In this document: positions 37,480-48,363 of the stretch, piece by piece
How positions within the stretch are numbered: position 1 is the stretch's first letter
Layout: each line of letters begins with the position of its first letter
NCBI GenBank assembly: GCA_018857735.1
Contig: JABMCL010002720.1
Span: 587,501-651,500 of the forward strand
Direction: 5' to 3'
Origin: Alviniconcha marisindica
Taxonomy: Eukaryota; Mollusca; Gastropoda; Provannidae
DNA: 64,000 nt
Translations under genes and position numbers: made by a program
Notes under the pieces: model-generated
Databases searched by the model: none
The model's input: only the letters and a program-made list of their open reading frames with translations
What the model was told of the DNA's origin: nothing

Positions 37480-38045
37480 CGGTAAGATGATCCTTTCGAT
37501 CTAGGATGGTTAAAGCAGCATTAACGATTAGTTGGCCCTTTAATTATTGTGGACTGGCTATAGCAACGTGACTAGATGGTGGTCCTTTAGATATGGACCG
37601 GCGAAGGCAGTGTGACCATATGGTGGTCCTTTAAATACGGACTGGCTAAGGCAACGTGACTAGATGGTGGTCCTTTAAATATGGACTGGCGATGGCAGTG
37701 TGACCAAATGATGGTCCTTTAGATATGGACTGGCGAAGGCAGTGATGACGATTAGATGATGGTTCTTTACACCTGGGCTAAGAAATGACGACGATTAGAG
37801 GACTGTCCTTTTAGGTTTGGGCTGACTACGGCAGCGGTGACAGTTGAATGATTGTCCATTTAGATCTGGGCTGACTGCGGCAGGGGTGACGATTGGATGA
37901 TTGTCCTTTTAGATCTGGGCTGACTGCGGCAACGGTGACGATTGGATGATTGTTCTTTTAGATCTGGGCTGACTGCGGCAGCGGTGACGATTGGATGATG
38001 GCCCTTAAAAAATGAGCCGGCTAGAAGCAGCGCTGAGGGGTAGAT
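37480..38045. repeat. Minisatellite, 44-49 bp unit, about 12 copies
   Basis: Early units read GATGGTGGTCCTTTAGATAT then GGACTGGCGAAGGCAGTGTGACC. Later units read GATGATTGTCCTTTTAGATC then TGGGCTGACTGCGGCAGCGGTGAC. There is a gradual transition between the two types along the array. Confidence 0.93.
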
Positions 38046-39737
38046 GATGGTCGTTATCTTTAAGATATAGCGTGCAGACGCAGTATACCTGCTAGGTTAG
38101 ACGTTCAGTTCAGCTGACGGGACGGGACGTTAAAATTCAGCTACTATCTCAAGTCCGGTACCAGGTACTACGGACGACGAGTGATCGGTTGCAGTCAGTA
38201 TCTCGAAGAGTCGGTATCTCCCAAATGCGGCCCCGTCGTAGTCGTGTCAGGTTCGTCTTCTTGGTAAAGCACCGAGGTGACGATGACGCACTCAGTGGCT
38301 CGGTACGTCGGTGGACTGAAAGAGAGAGAGAGAGAGACCTCAAAGGGATCCCAGTTTTGTGTCCTCCGTCTTTCCCACGCGTGACTGTGTGTAGCTAGCG
38401 AGCGCTAGGCCTGACAGTGCATTCACAGGCTCGGTACCACGTTCTCCTGTGTCCACAGAGGACAGGCAAAGACGAGGAGTGGTTAGACTAACGGCAGTCA
38501 TCCCGCCCCGCCTACTGTCACAGTCGTAGTAGAGCGCACACAGGCGTACCCCCAACCCAACCCACCCCCCGTCCCCACCCCACCCTTCTTTTGGCGTACC
38601 CAGAGCTGGTCCTGTCCATCAGCCTGTTCCCCGAGGGACAAGGCCAGAACACAGGGCTTTTTTGGGGGCGGGCATTGTCCGTGCTTTTTGTTGCACCCCT
38701 TTCTGTTTGATAGCGGTGGATCGGAACTTTGTGTTTACTGTTTGTTTGGCCAGCCTTTTCATCGCGTTATTGTGACGAAAACGTGTACACGGGGCAGGAA
38801 CAAACTAACGATAGGTGGTTTCTTCACGCCACGCCACCTGTTTCGGCCATCTCTCGGGACTCGCAAAACAGTAAACCGTCGTCGTGTGCCAGTGGAAGGG
38901 AGCTTAATAAAACCTAAAACAAAACAAAAAGCAACAGCGCTTAAATGGTGGTCTTGTCCCTGGAGGCGGGCTGGGTAGTGAAGGTGGATGGTGTCCGATG
39001 GGGTGGAAACGGTTATTTCCCCGTCACCCTTGTCTCGGGATTGCCACGCCCCGGACTGAGCGGCTGCCAGGCCTTGTCGAGCAGCGCGCACTGAGAGTTA
39101 GCCCCCTTGCCGTGACGTACGTAGCCTGTGCTCTCCTCGGATTGGACCATGGTGCGGAAAGTAGTGACTTTAAAAAAAAAAAATGGGTGGGAGGGGGGGT
39201 TACCTACCTTCGACCCGCAGCATGACAATTCTCGCCGCCTTACCACCCACCTCATCCGCTCGGCCAGAGCGCCGCCTCTCGAGACGAAACACCGCGGCGT
39301 AGTATTAATGATGATGTGATTGACACGGTGTGGATAGATTATAGCAGTCTGCCTGGCTTGTGCCCTCACCCCCACCCCCAGCTAATCCCTTTCCACATTG
39401 CCATTGATTTGTGGGGGAGGGGGGTGCAGTTGGGGGCACGTGTTGTTTTCTGTTGTTGACGATGCGGCACGTTGTGCAAGGCCAGAGCTGTATCTAATGA
39501 CTGAGCGCTGCTGTGGGCCGGAAGGGCGTGGCCGCTGGGCCGGTCACCTCGTGTGGGCTGTGTGACGTGGAGGCACTGCCGGCTGCAAGACAATAGGATG
39601 AATAATTGAACTGCACCAGCACTGAACAGGACCGCGAGGACCCGGGTTTTGACTCTTGCAGGGATATTATTCTCAATAGCTCGAGACCTTTTTTGTTCTT
39701 TCTTTTCTAACCCGCTTCGCCCTGATATAACCGTACA

Positions 39738-39780
39738 ATGGTTGACTGGGCGTAAAACAGCAAGTTACTTACTTACTTCT
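39738..39780 (-). repeat. SINE/retroposon tail motif (GTTGACTGGGCGT)
   Basis: The reverse complement gives AAGTAAGTAACTTGCTGTTTTACGCCCAGTCAACCATTG. The same motif is embedded four times in the 40-bp array at 50.8-52.8 kb, and shorter forms occur at about 3101, 25865, 28246 and 30122. Confidence 0.7.
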
Positions 39781-39818
39781 AACCCGCCAAGCGCATGTCT
39801 TGAAGGCTATTGCAGTTG

Positions 39819-39826
<8 letters not shown>

Positions 39827-39868
<42 letters not shown>
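39827..39868. repeat. (CT)n microsatellite
   Basis: A pure CT run of about 42 bases. Confidence 0.96.
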
Positions 39869-39871
<3 letters not shown>

Positions 39872-40436
39872 CCCCCTCCCCTCATAAAAGTAACTGGTAA
39901 AGTTCAACAGGAACCTTACTGTTGACGGAACAAAAGCCCAAAACCGGTCGCCCCATCAATGTTGTACACATTGAACAGTTCTCCAGAAGCGGGGGGGGGG
40001 GGGGGATGAAAACCAGCGCGACAAGGCGAGAAACGAGAGGGTATCCGTCCAAATACATACCGAGGCGAATGGAGTAGAGAGAGAGAGAGAGAGAGAGAGA
40101 GCTTAAAAGATTAACTAAAAAATAAGAAGAAAGAAGGGGGTGGGGGGCAGAAATAAAGAAAGAACAAAAAAAGGAGCTTCAGCAGTGTTTTGCAGGCGTT
40201 TTAAGTTACCTCGGGTTATTGTTACTGGGCCGCCCCGTGAAGGAGATTACACGTCCATGTCTTCTTTATTCCCGTTTGGACTTCATAGGGCAGCTGCTGA
40301 GCTCCCAGCTGGAGTGAGGTAGGATAGGGTTCAGTTGAGAGTCAGTGCAGTCCCACCACGTCGTGTTGGCTCAGTGTGCATTCACATGACTGGGCTTCCT
40401 TCATAGTGAATACAGACCTCGGAACTCAGGTGTGCA

Positions 40437-40440
40437 CGCG

Positions 40441-40477
<37 letters not shown>

Positions 40478-40498
40478 CACACACACACACACACACAC
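40437..40498. repeat. (CG)n(CA)n microsatellite
   Basis: A short CG run then CA with one AAC interruption. Confidence 0.95.
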
Positions 40499-40581
40499 CG
40501 GTGCTGTTCTAAAGTGGGTGTAACACATAGCCAACATATGGCTCAGTAAACGCTCAAGCTTTTCAAAGTGAACTTTATAAT

Positions 40582-40583
<2 letters not shown>

Positions 40584-40644
<61 letters not shown>
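40584..40644. repeat. (GT)n microsatellite
   Basis: A pure GT run of about 61 bases. Confidence 0.97.
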
Positions 40645-40648
<4 letters not shown>

Positions 40649-40707
40649 ATGTAACACTAACAGCAAGCGATTATTGTGGAAAAGGGACAGGATTGAAAGA
40701 TGTAAAT

Positions 40708-40713
40708 CTCTCT

Positions 40714-40773
<60 letters not shown>
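40708..40773. repeat. (CT)n microsatellite
   Basis: A CT run with one CC interruption. Confidence 0.97.
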
Positions 40774-40775
<2 letters not shown>

Positions 40776-40990
40776 GTAACTTGTCGACTTTTGACCTTTT
40801 GGGCGGAAATTGAGAACGACAAATGTCCCGGTTGTAAGATCTACTCCAAATAAACAGCTTCGCGGTGTCGGAAAGTGGCAACGTCCTTGGGAGGACAAGA
40901 ACGCTCCTGCAATAACAAGCAGCACTGATAATGTGATTAAACGATCAAGGTACCCGATCAAGTGGGATACACTGTCAGTCAGTAAGCTCC

Positions 40991-40996
<6 letters not shown>

Positions 40997-41052
<56 letters not shown>
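40997..41052. repeat. (GT)n microsatellite
   Basis: A pure GT run; looser GT-rich sequence continues to 41110. Confidence 0.97.
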
Positions 41053-41723
41053 ATGCTTGCATACCTGTGTGTGTATGCTTGCGTAAGTGTGTTTGTGTGC
41101 GTGTGTGTATGTTTTAGTGCACTACGTGATCTTTCTGTCAATAAATGAGCTGGGAAGCAGGGGCGGGAGTTGGGGTGTATGTGTATGTGTAACGGTGCTA
41201 CGGCACGTCGCTTGGAGGTGGTGGTAGAAGGAGCACAGCGAAGAAAGCAGCGATACGAGGACAGCAGCGCAGAGTAAGTGGGAGGCAATGGAGAAGACGT
41301 GCCCATTAAGAACAAGCTTCCCACCTATGCTGGAGTACCGCAATAACCGTTGTAATCGGAAATAGTCGATATCCACAACGGGAGAACGATCTCCCCAAGA
41401 CAGTGCCGAACGGATTCATCTCACGTGCTACCAGCAGCTAGATCTCGACCTCTTTGTCCCTACGCCCCCCCCCCCCCCCCACGCCGCCACCACCACCACT
41501 CTCCGCCAAGTCTCGTCCGTCATTGGCGGTATACGGACAACCCTGGGTACCAGCCCTGTTTACATTACACTGACAACAACTTGTCAAGCTCAGTGACTTA
41601 TCTTGTGCCCCCTCTCGCACCAAACTTAAAGACACAGGATTAGCTGCCAAAGACACGCTTCACGGTGTTATTTGAAACTGATCGACGTCCAGTCCGATAG
41701 CTTGGTGATATATATTATAGTTC

Positions 41724-41738
41724 CTCTCTCTCTCTGGT

Positions 41739-41791
<53 letters not shown>
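41724..41791. repeat. (CT)n microsatellite with duplicated flank
   Basis: Two CT runs, each followed by the same flank TCTGGTTTTCATT (41733-41746 and 41790-41802), indicating duplication of array plus flank. Confidence 0.93.
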
Positions 41792-41794
<3 letters not shown>

Positions 41795-43059
41795 TTTCAT
41801 TGTTTCAGTCATTGAACTGTGTAGTGTAGTGCATACGTACGTGAATGCACTTGAATGCAGTATAATCACTTTTAGTGTTTGGGCCTTGTCTCGGGTGACT
41901 GCAGCAATGCCGTGCTTTGTGTCATGTGACCAATGGAAAGATGTTCACAGGACTTGAAGGTGTTTTTGTTTGTTTTGTTTGCTTTTCATAGTTTTGTTGA
42001 TATATGTGTGTGTGTAAGTGCGTGTGTGTGTGTGTAAGTGCGTGTGTGTATTTCGTGGCGTACTAATAGCGTTGTTCCTTATTCTTCTCCTGACAGAAAC
42101 CTCTCTGCCGACATGGCGGGCCCTAAAGTGGCATCCATGTTGCTCTAAATCCAAAGTCGTTCAGACTGACTAGTTTCCTCCTACCTACCCTGCCAAATTA
42201 CTGGTTTGTATAACGAAGGGTGTACGGTAAGATGGTGGGTATGACCGTCTGGCTCCACGAGCACACACAGAAAACAAAACAAAAAAAGAAACTCTTAAAG
42301 AAGAAAATAGGAAAACGACAACAGAATCAAAGGTTGTTAGACAGGAAACATCTGCGCGCAGTTTCGGAAATTCTTTGTATTTTAATCTGAAACAAATTTC
42401 AAACAAAAGATTTCAAACAAAAGCATTAAAGTCTAAGGCACTGATTTCTTTTTTTCTTTCTTTCTTTCTTTCTCTTTCGGTCACTCTTGTGGTTTTTTAC
42501 ATATTTTTATTCATATTTTTTTAATAGCATTACAGACGTGTCTTCACAAGCACCATGCACGATACAAGTGTTTGTGTCATGAATAGTTGAGCTTGTTTTC
42601 TACAAGAGAAGGCTTTGCTGAACACGATTGTTTGTTTTAACAGATTGTGAATCAGATTTGCCTTCAGTATAGTCTAGGGCACCTGACTAGCCAAAAAAGA
42701 AAAGGAAAAAGTCGAAAGGGAAAAGAAGTGATATATTTTGTACTGATAAACTTAACGAGCAGATTTTTTTTCTTTTTTTTTTCTTTTTCCCTTCTCGTTT
42801 TTTGTTCTGTTTGTTGTCAGATCAGGAACAACTATGGTTAGCCAACGTGCGCATCAAGCATTAGGTTGCAGAGAATAGTCTGCAGCGATCACTTTTAAAT
42901 ATTGAAAACCCAAAAGACATGCTTTAATGATATTTTTCAAACACTAAAGGCGCAACACCGTATTACGTTGCACACAGAACAACTGTTTACATGTACACGC
43001 ACACACGAGGTAAGCGCAAAGTCTAAAAGTCTCTCCCGTGAGATAGCCACAACATATGT

Positions 43060-43152
43060 AAAGTCACACGTACTGATCACAAGCGTTCACACGGACTAGT
43101 CAGAAGGGTAGTCGCACGGACTAGTCACAGGTGTAGTCACACGGACTAGTGG
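43060..43152. repeat. Short minisatellite around CACACGGACTAGTCA
   Basis: Four imperfect copies of about 22-28 bases containing CACGGACTAGTC. Confidence 0.85.
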
Positions 43153-44807
43153 CAGTTTGGGTGCTACAAATAACACGAACTAGCAGAAAACTACACACGA
43201 ATATTGGACTTGCTGAGTGGTCTTTCGCCATGTTTCTTTTCAAAAACATTACCGTTCTGTTAGGTTGAGCACTACTTAAATAAGGCGGGGGCTGTAAAGT
43301 AACGTTTCCAAGCTTCGCTCTTTGCTTCTTGTTGTTAACCGAATTGAAGTGCACGAGAATAGCATTGTCGGAATTGCTTTCTAGTGTTTCTTTCTCTGAC
43401 GGCAAAGCACCACTCGGCATCGTTCTGGCATCACAAACACTGGGCTGTTCAGACAAAATGCTAGCACGGGCAGAACAAATCGATAGACATATCCAGCACG
43501 TTTGTTTGGGGACCTTTTTTTGTACTTTTTTTTTTTTTTTTTTTAACACATACAAAATCTGCGTTGGCGGGAAGCCGTTACGTCTCAGCGTTGTCAAGAA
43601 AAAAGCACCACCACCCTCCCCCCCCCCCCCCCCCCCCCCCATCTTCCTGTCCAGTCGGTGGTGCTAATGGCCTTCTAGTCCAAAAATCAGTTGACCTAGT
43701 GTTTGAGATGTAACGGTTTCCATGACAACGTTCAGGTAAGCCGGGTGAGTTTTCGCTACTTGGATCGTCAAGACAAGCGGGGCTTGCTACGTTTTGCCTG
43801 CTCGAGAGAGAGAGCGCATCTACCACCCACGCAAAAAAGGGGTTGCTTCCCTTTACGACTGGCGGTCCCTTTTTCGCTCTCTCTCTCTGTCGCAACGCAC
43901 AGGATTGGCTCAGTTTGGGCGAGTGGTACTGGTAGGTTTTGCAAGGGGGGAAAAAGTTGAAGACGTAAGTTGGGTGTTTTTTTTATCTCCATTTTTTTTT
44001 AAAACTTGTCTTTGTGCCCTTGTGTCTAATACTACCTCCTGTCAACGCCATCAGTTTGAACCAACAGAAAGTGGTGAAAATGGTGTACAGTAGACAGAGG
44101 GGTAAGTATGGAGATCACAAAAGCAAAAAAAAAAAAAAAAAAAAGGGTAGGTGGACGACGCCATAGAGCCAGGTAAAAACAACAAACCGATTTGTGGACC
44201 TTTCGGCCTAGGGAACAGTAGGACTCCCAGTGGTGAATACTAAAAACCTCCCCCATGCTAGCGCCCCCCCCCCACCCCACCCCTCACTTTCTTGTTCTCA
44301 CAGCCTGTTCTGACATGAGGTTCAACCCAATCCCCCCCCCCCCCCACCCCCCCCACTTCTGTCTCTCTGCTGTCTTTGTTTGCCCCCTTCTGTCTCTCTC
44401 CTGTCTTTGTTTGAGTGTTTGTGATGAATTTTGCCAGTGTGGTTGATTTTGTCTAACAATTCAGTTTCACAAAGTTTCAGAAAAAGGTACACAGGTAAGT
44501 ATGGCAGAAATGTGGGGATTTGTTCGGAAGATTCAAAGCATGCACAGTGAGGAGATAGTTTGATCAGCCATTGCCTCTTTAACGGCTTTCAATATTCAAA
44601 GAAAGGTCCTTGCTGTTGTTAACAGCGTGGGCTGTCAGTTACTCGATCGCTTTCCGTTTATTTTCCCTCCCCAGGAATAGAGGCAACAAGAAATTTCATT
44701 AGCAGCAACAACAACAAAAAGGGAGCTTAAGTTCGGTAGACAGAAAGTGACACTGCTTGATTTTTGAGACTTCATCAAGTTTCAGAAGTCAGATTGCAGG
44801 CATACAA

Positions 44808-44810
<3 letters not shown>

Positions 44811-44873
<63 letters not shown>
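44811..44873. repeat. (CT)n(CA)n microsatellite
   Basis: A CT run passing into a short CA run. Confidence 0.96.
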
Positions 44874-47161
44874 TCGTGTAATGGAGCATTATTTTCAATT
44901 TCAGCATTTAAATGAAACTGATCCTCACATTTCTGCCATCTTTGAATCCTGTTGGTTAGATTAATTTTGCCCAAAGGGAACACTCTGACAGAATGGCGCC
45001 AGCCCTAAGATTTGTCCAAATACCCCCCCCCCCCCCCCCCCCCCCAATACACCACCACCACCCTCCCCATCTTCCTTTTCTTTCTGGTCAGGGTGATTGT
45101 CCTCAAAACTGCCCCAGTAATTTGACGCTCGCAACAACAGAAAACATCTAGAATTGGCTGTTCGAGCTGTTGACGACGGCTTGGAATTAACGAGGGGATA
45201 TTTATTTGATCCCAGTCAGTCTGAAATAGCATACAAAAATAACAAGGTGTAATTGGGTGAAAATTGCCTGGCCAGCGGGGTTTTGGGTTTGATTGGCTCT
45301 TTGGTGCCAATTGCCAGCCTAATTGCTGGGAAATTGTTTGAGGTTGTTTGGCACTCTCCGTCTTTGCGTAATAATGCCATCAGCCTCCTTGCAAATGGGG
45401 GCTGGGGAAAACCGAGAAGGGAGCAGGATGGAGGGAGGAGCAGAAGAAGAGAAACAAAGAAAAAAAAGAGAAACAAAGAAAAAAAAAGTGGAGTGGGGTG
45501 CTGCTTATTAGGTCGTCTCCTGAATGGAATGGGATATCGGCTGATGTTGGGTCTTCCTGGCTGCAAGACGATTTGTAATAGAGTGTCTTGCTGCCGACCA
45601 TGACATGTTTGGCCCTATGGTCTGCATGAATAGTGCTGCAGATAGCAGTGGTGGGTTAATTTTAAAGCCCACTCAGTGGTCAGCGATACCTGCATCAGGC
45701 TTAGCGGGAGCTGGCCGCCCAGGATGGAGGCTGTGGCTGTTGTTTAACTCCACCCCTTCAGAAGATAGCATAATCCCTTGCAGAGACCGGCCAGTCGCTG
45801 CGACACCAGACTGGAAGGATTCTGGTTATCTTCACCACCAACAGACCCCCCCCCTCCCCCAACCACCACCACCAGAATGGGAGTGAAGGCTGACAGCGGA
45901 ATTACCACATTGGCTGTAGTTCTTGCCCCAAAAGATCCTGGGCCTGGAACTAGTGGAAGAAATAATACACTGTGATTACTAACTGACGCAACTTTCTGGG
46001 CATCTTTGTTCATTCACTGCACTGCTGGAGATGATTTTCTTTCTTCTCTCCCAGTCATTCCTGTCAACCACAGGTCCTGCTGGCTCCCCCCTCCCCCCCA
46101 TCCCCTTTTCTTTATATATATATATATTATTTTTCTTTACGCAGTAGGGCATTTACCATGGAGAAGAGTATAGTTTCGTTTCTGTGTGAAAATGTCAAGG
46201 TCAGTTATTGTTTAGGGAAGAAAGGCAGATACTGGCTCCTTTCAGATCTCAGTTAGCATAGCTCAGCTTTGACATTTTCTGGGGGGGGGGGGGGGGGGAC
46301 TGAGCTGGTTGTGGCCTGCTTACATAACACTGGTTATGACCAAAAGATGTTTGTGTACTGTTGCTCTTTGGACCTAAATTAGGATTTACCCCCCACCCCC
46401 CCCCATTCCCCCCAACCAAGAAGAAAGTACACAGTGAGGAACATTGTTTGAGGTGTAGTTGAGAAGCTGAAGTTTGTGCGCGTGTGAAACTTTTGACAAA
46501 CAACACTGCCATCCTGTCAGACGTTTTCCCTTGGGCAGGATGAATTTGCCACAAATAAAAAACATGCATCTCTTGCAGCGTTTGCCCATTCTCAGCACAC
46601 TTTTGCCCAGAGTTTATTGCTGTGGTGAAACTGGAAGCTGCCCTTCATCAGCACTTTAAATTCTGTCCAAAAATTCATGTTGCTGTGGTGGTGTCTTTCC
46701 TATGCTCAATTTCATTCCAAGGTTATATATTTTTACCTCTTTTACATCGTGATTTTGTTGTTGATTCCCACCTTATTACCACAGGTGAAATTGAAAAACA
46801 GAAGTGTGTTCCCCTGGTAGGGGGGAAAAATGAGAAAACTGATTATTTCAGATTTGTGTTCATTTTCTCAACTTACTAGAAACATTACATATTATTCTGG
46901 TGCTTATCAATAGCAGCAGTAGGTAAACGTGTACTGAACACAGGCTGGATTGTGGTAAAACTATCAGTGATGTACCCATAAGGAAGGGAACAGAAAAGTG
47001 TGCTTAGACTGAGCAACAAAACCAGCAACATGAAGCAGGTGACTGCACTTCAAGGGGCCACTGGAGGAAAACCCACTCACTGGTGAGGATTTTCATTCTC
47101 AGTATAGCGCTCACCAAAAGAAATGGATCTGACTGGTCTCCTTTTCTGTTGCTCCCCACAG

Positions 47162-47263
47162 CTGCCTACAAGCATGCGGACGGCAGGAAGATCGATGGAC
47201 GACGTGTTTTGGTGGACGTGGAGAGGGGGCGCACCGTAAAGGGCTGGAGACCCCGCAGGCTAG
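47162..47263 (+). CDS. SNRNP70: SNRNP70 (U1-70K) exon, end of RRM
   Basis: The exon encodes residues 49-82 plus one base: [20 protein letters not shown], then [13 protein letters not shown] and the first base of Gly. This is the end of the RRM and the start of the conserved Gly/Arg-rich segment after it, near-identical to animal U1-70K. The acceptor is GCTCCCCACAG and the donor CTAG|GTGAGT. It enters in phase 1 and leaves in phase 1. Reading past the donor gives an in-frame stop at 47314-47316, upstream of all further GTGAGT copies in the intronic repeat, so only the first donor yields full-length protein. Confidence 0.98.
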
Positions 47264-47720
47264 GTGAGTGGGTTTTCTCGACTTCTGTAGGACTGGGTTT
47301 TCTTGGGCTCTGGTGACTGGGTTTTTGTCACCTCTAGGTGAGTGGGTTTTTGTCACCTCTAGGTGAGTGGGGTTTCATCACCTCAAGGTGAGTGGGTTTT
47401 CTTCACCTCTAGGTGAGTAGGATTCCTTGACTTCTATGTGAATGGGTTTTCTTGACCTCTGGGTGAGTGGGCTGTTCTGGACTTCCGGTTTAGTGGGGTT
47501 TTCTTGACCTCTAGGTGAGTCAGATGTTCTTGACCTCTAGCTGAGTGGGTTGTTCTTGACCTAAGTGAGTGGGTTGTTCTTGACCTAGGTGAGTGGGTTG
47601 TTCTTGACCTGTAAGTGAGTAGAATGTTCTTGACCTCTAGGTGAATAGTGTGTTTTGGGGCAAGGTGAGTTCAATGTCTTGAGCTAGGTAGGTGTAGAGT
47701 GTTCCTGGGCCTTGGTGAGC
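47264..47720 (+). repeat. Minisatellite seeded on the 5' splice site, 25-bp unit
   Basis: It starts at the exon boundary itself. The donor context CTAG|GTGAGTGGGTTTTCT recurs with donors at 47338, 47363, 47388, 47413 and 47463, an exact 25-bp spacing apart from a decayed GTGAAT copy at 47438. Looser copies follow at 47515, 47589, 47641 and 47664. The consensus unit is TGACCTCTAGGTGAGTGGGT plus TTTCT. Most copies retain TAG or AAG followed by GTGAGT, a strong match to the 5' splice site consensus. There is no polypyrimidine tract plus AG pattern suggesting acceptors in the units. Confidence 0.93.
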
Positions 47721-47965
47721 AGTGTTTTTGAGCTTCATGGGTGATGGAATATGTGGAATGGCAGTTCAAAAGGTTTTCAGGGCAATTTGATGTTTTTTCC
47801 CCACAGCTTTGGGTTTTTAGCATGTACTTACATCACACTGGCCTCAGATTTTGTCATGTCCTAAAACATTCTCCCCCCCCCCCCCCCCCCACACAGACTG
47901 CCATTTTGAAGGGTGTAACTTTGTTAAGTTGCATGTGATTAAGCAGATGTTTTGTGTGTTGACAG
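47721..47965 (+). other. SNRNP70: Remainder of SNRNP70 intron (47264-47965)
   Basis: It contains a C run at 47873-47890 and the acceptor GTTGACAG before 47966. Nothing else is visible. Confidence 0.85.
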
Positions 47966-48059
47966 GGGGTGGACTGGGAGGTACCCGTAAAGGTGGTCCT
48001 GATGAGAATACCCGCTTCTCCGGACGTGATGACTACTCTGGTACTGGTGCTGGTGCAGG
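47966..48059 (+). CDS. SNRNP70: SNRNP70 (U1-70K) exon, Gly/Arg segment after the RRM
   Basis: Joined to the previous exon it completes RRLGGGLGGTRKGG, diagnostic of U1-70K, then PDENTRFSGRDDYSGTGAGA (residues 83-114). Vertebrate proteins have HSGRDD at the same place (known family). It enters in phase 1 (G|GG) and leaves in phase 2 with donor G|GTAGGT at 48060. The joined codon GG|C is Gly. An alternative reading through the donor meets a stop within a few dozen codons. The acceptor is TGTTGACAG. Confidence 0.97.
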
Positions 48060-48326
48060 GTAGGTTAAAGATGCCTTCACTTGGAGTGATGCGTTGGTCT
48101 CAGCTCATGGAAAATGAGAGGCTCAAAACCCCGCTGACCACCTCCACCCCATCCCCGCCCCGCCACACCACCACCCCTACCCCACACCCCTACCCCACCA
48201 CACCCCCAACAATCGCCCAAGATGCAGCGTTTTGAGCAGGTTTTTTTATGTAGCTTACAAAACGTCAGACATCACCTGTGAGGACTTGGGTTTCACATTG
48301 CTTCTGGCTTGCTTACATTAATTTTC

Positions 48327-48363
<37 letters not shown>

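Larger units (their letters stand above)
30636..47161 (+). other. SNRNP70: SNRNP70 intron (16.5 kb)
   Basis: GTAAGT donor and CCCCACAG acceptor. It carries the 33.9-35.6 kb minisatellite, the 37.5 kb array, several microsatellites and at least a dozen poly-G or poly-C runs of 10 to 27 bases (for example 31211-31232, 33270-33296, 43618-43640 and 45022-45045). No second gene was recognised. Unlisted parts (about 31240-31670, 35860-36900, 38150-40000, 41060-43050, 43160-44800 and 44880-47160) show only low-complexity tracts and no convincing exons. Confidence 0.9.

Noticed and set aside
45253..45603. 116-codon frame with a hydrophobic start (LASGVLGLIGSLVPIASLIA)
   Set aside because: No matching splice sites or family; it sits in the middle of a SNRNP70 intron and ends in a low-complexity Lys-rich run.
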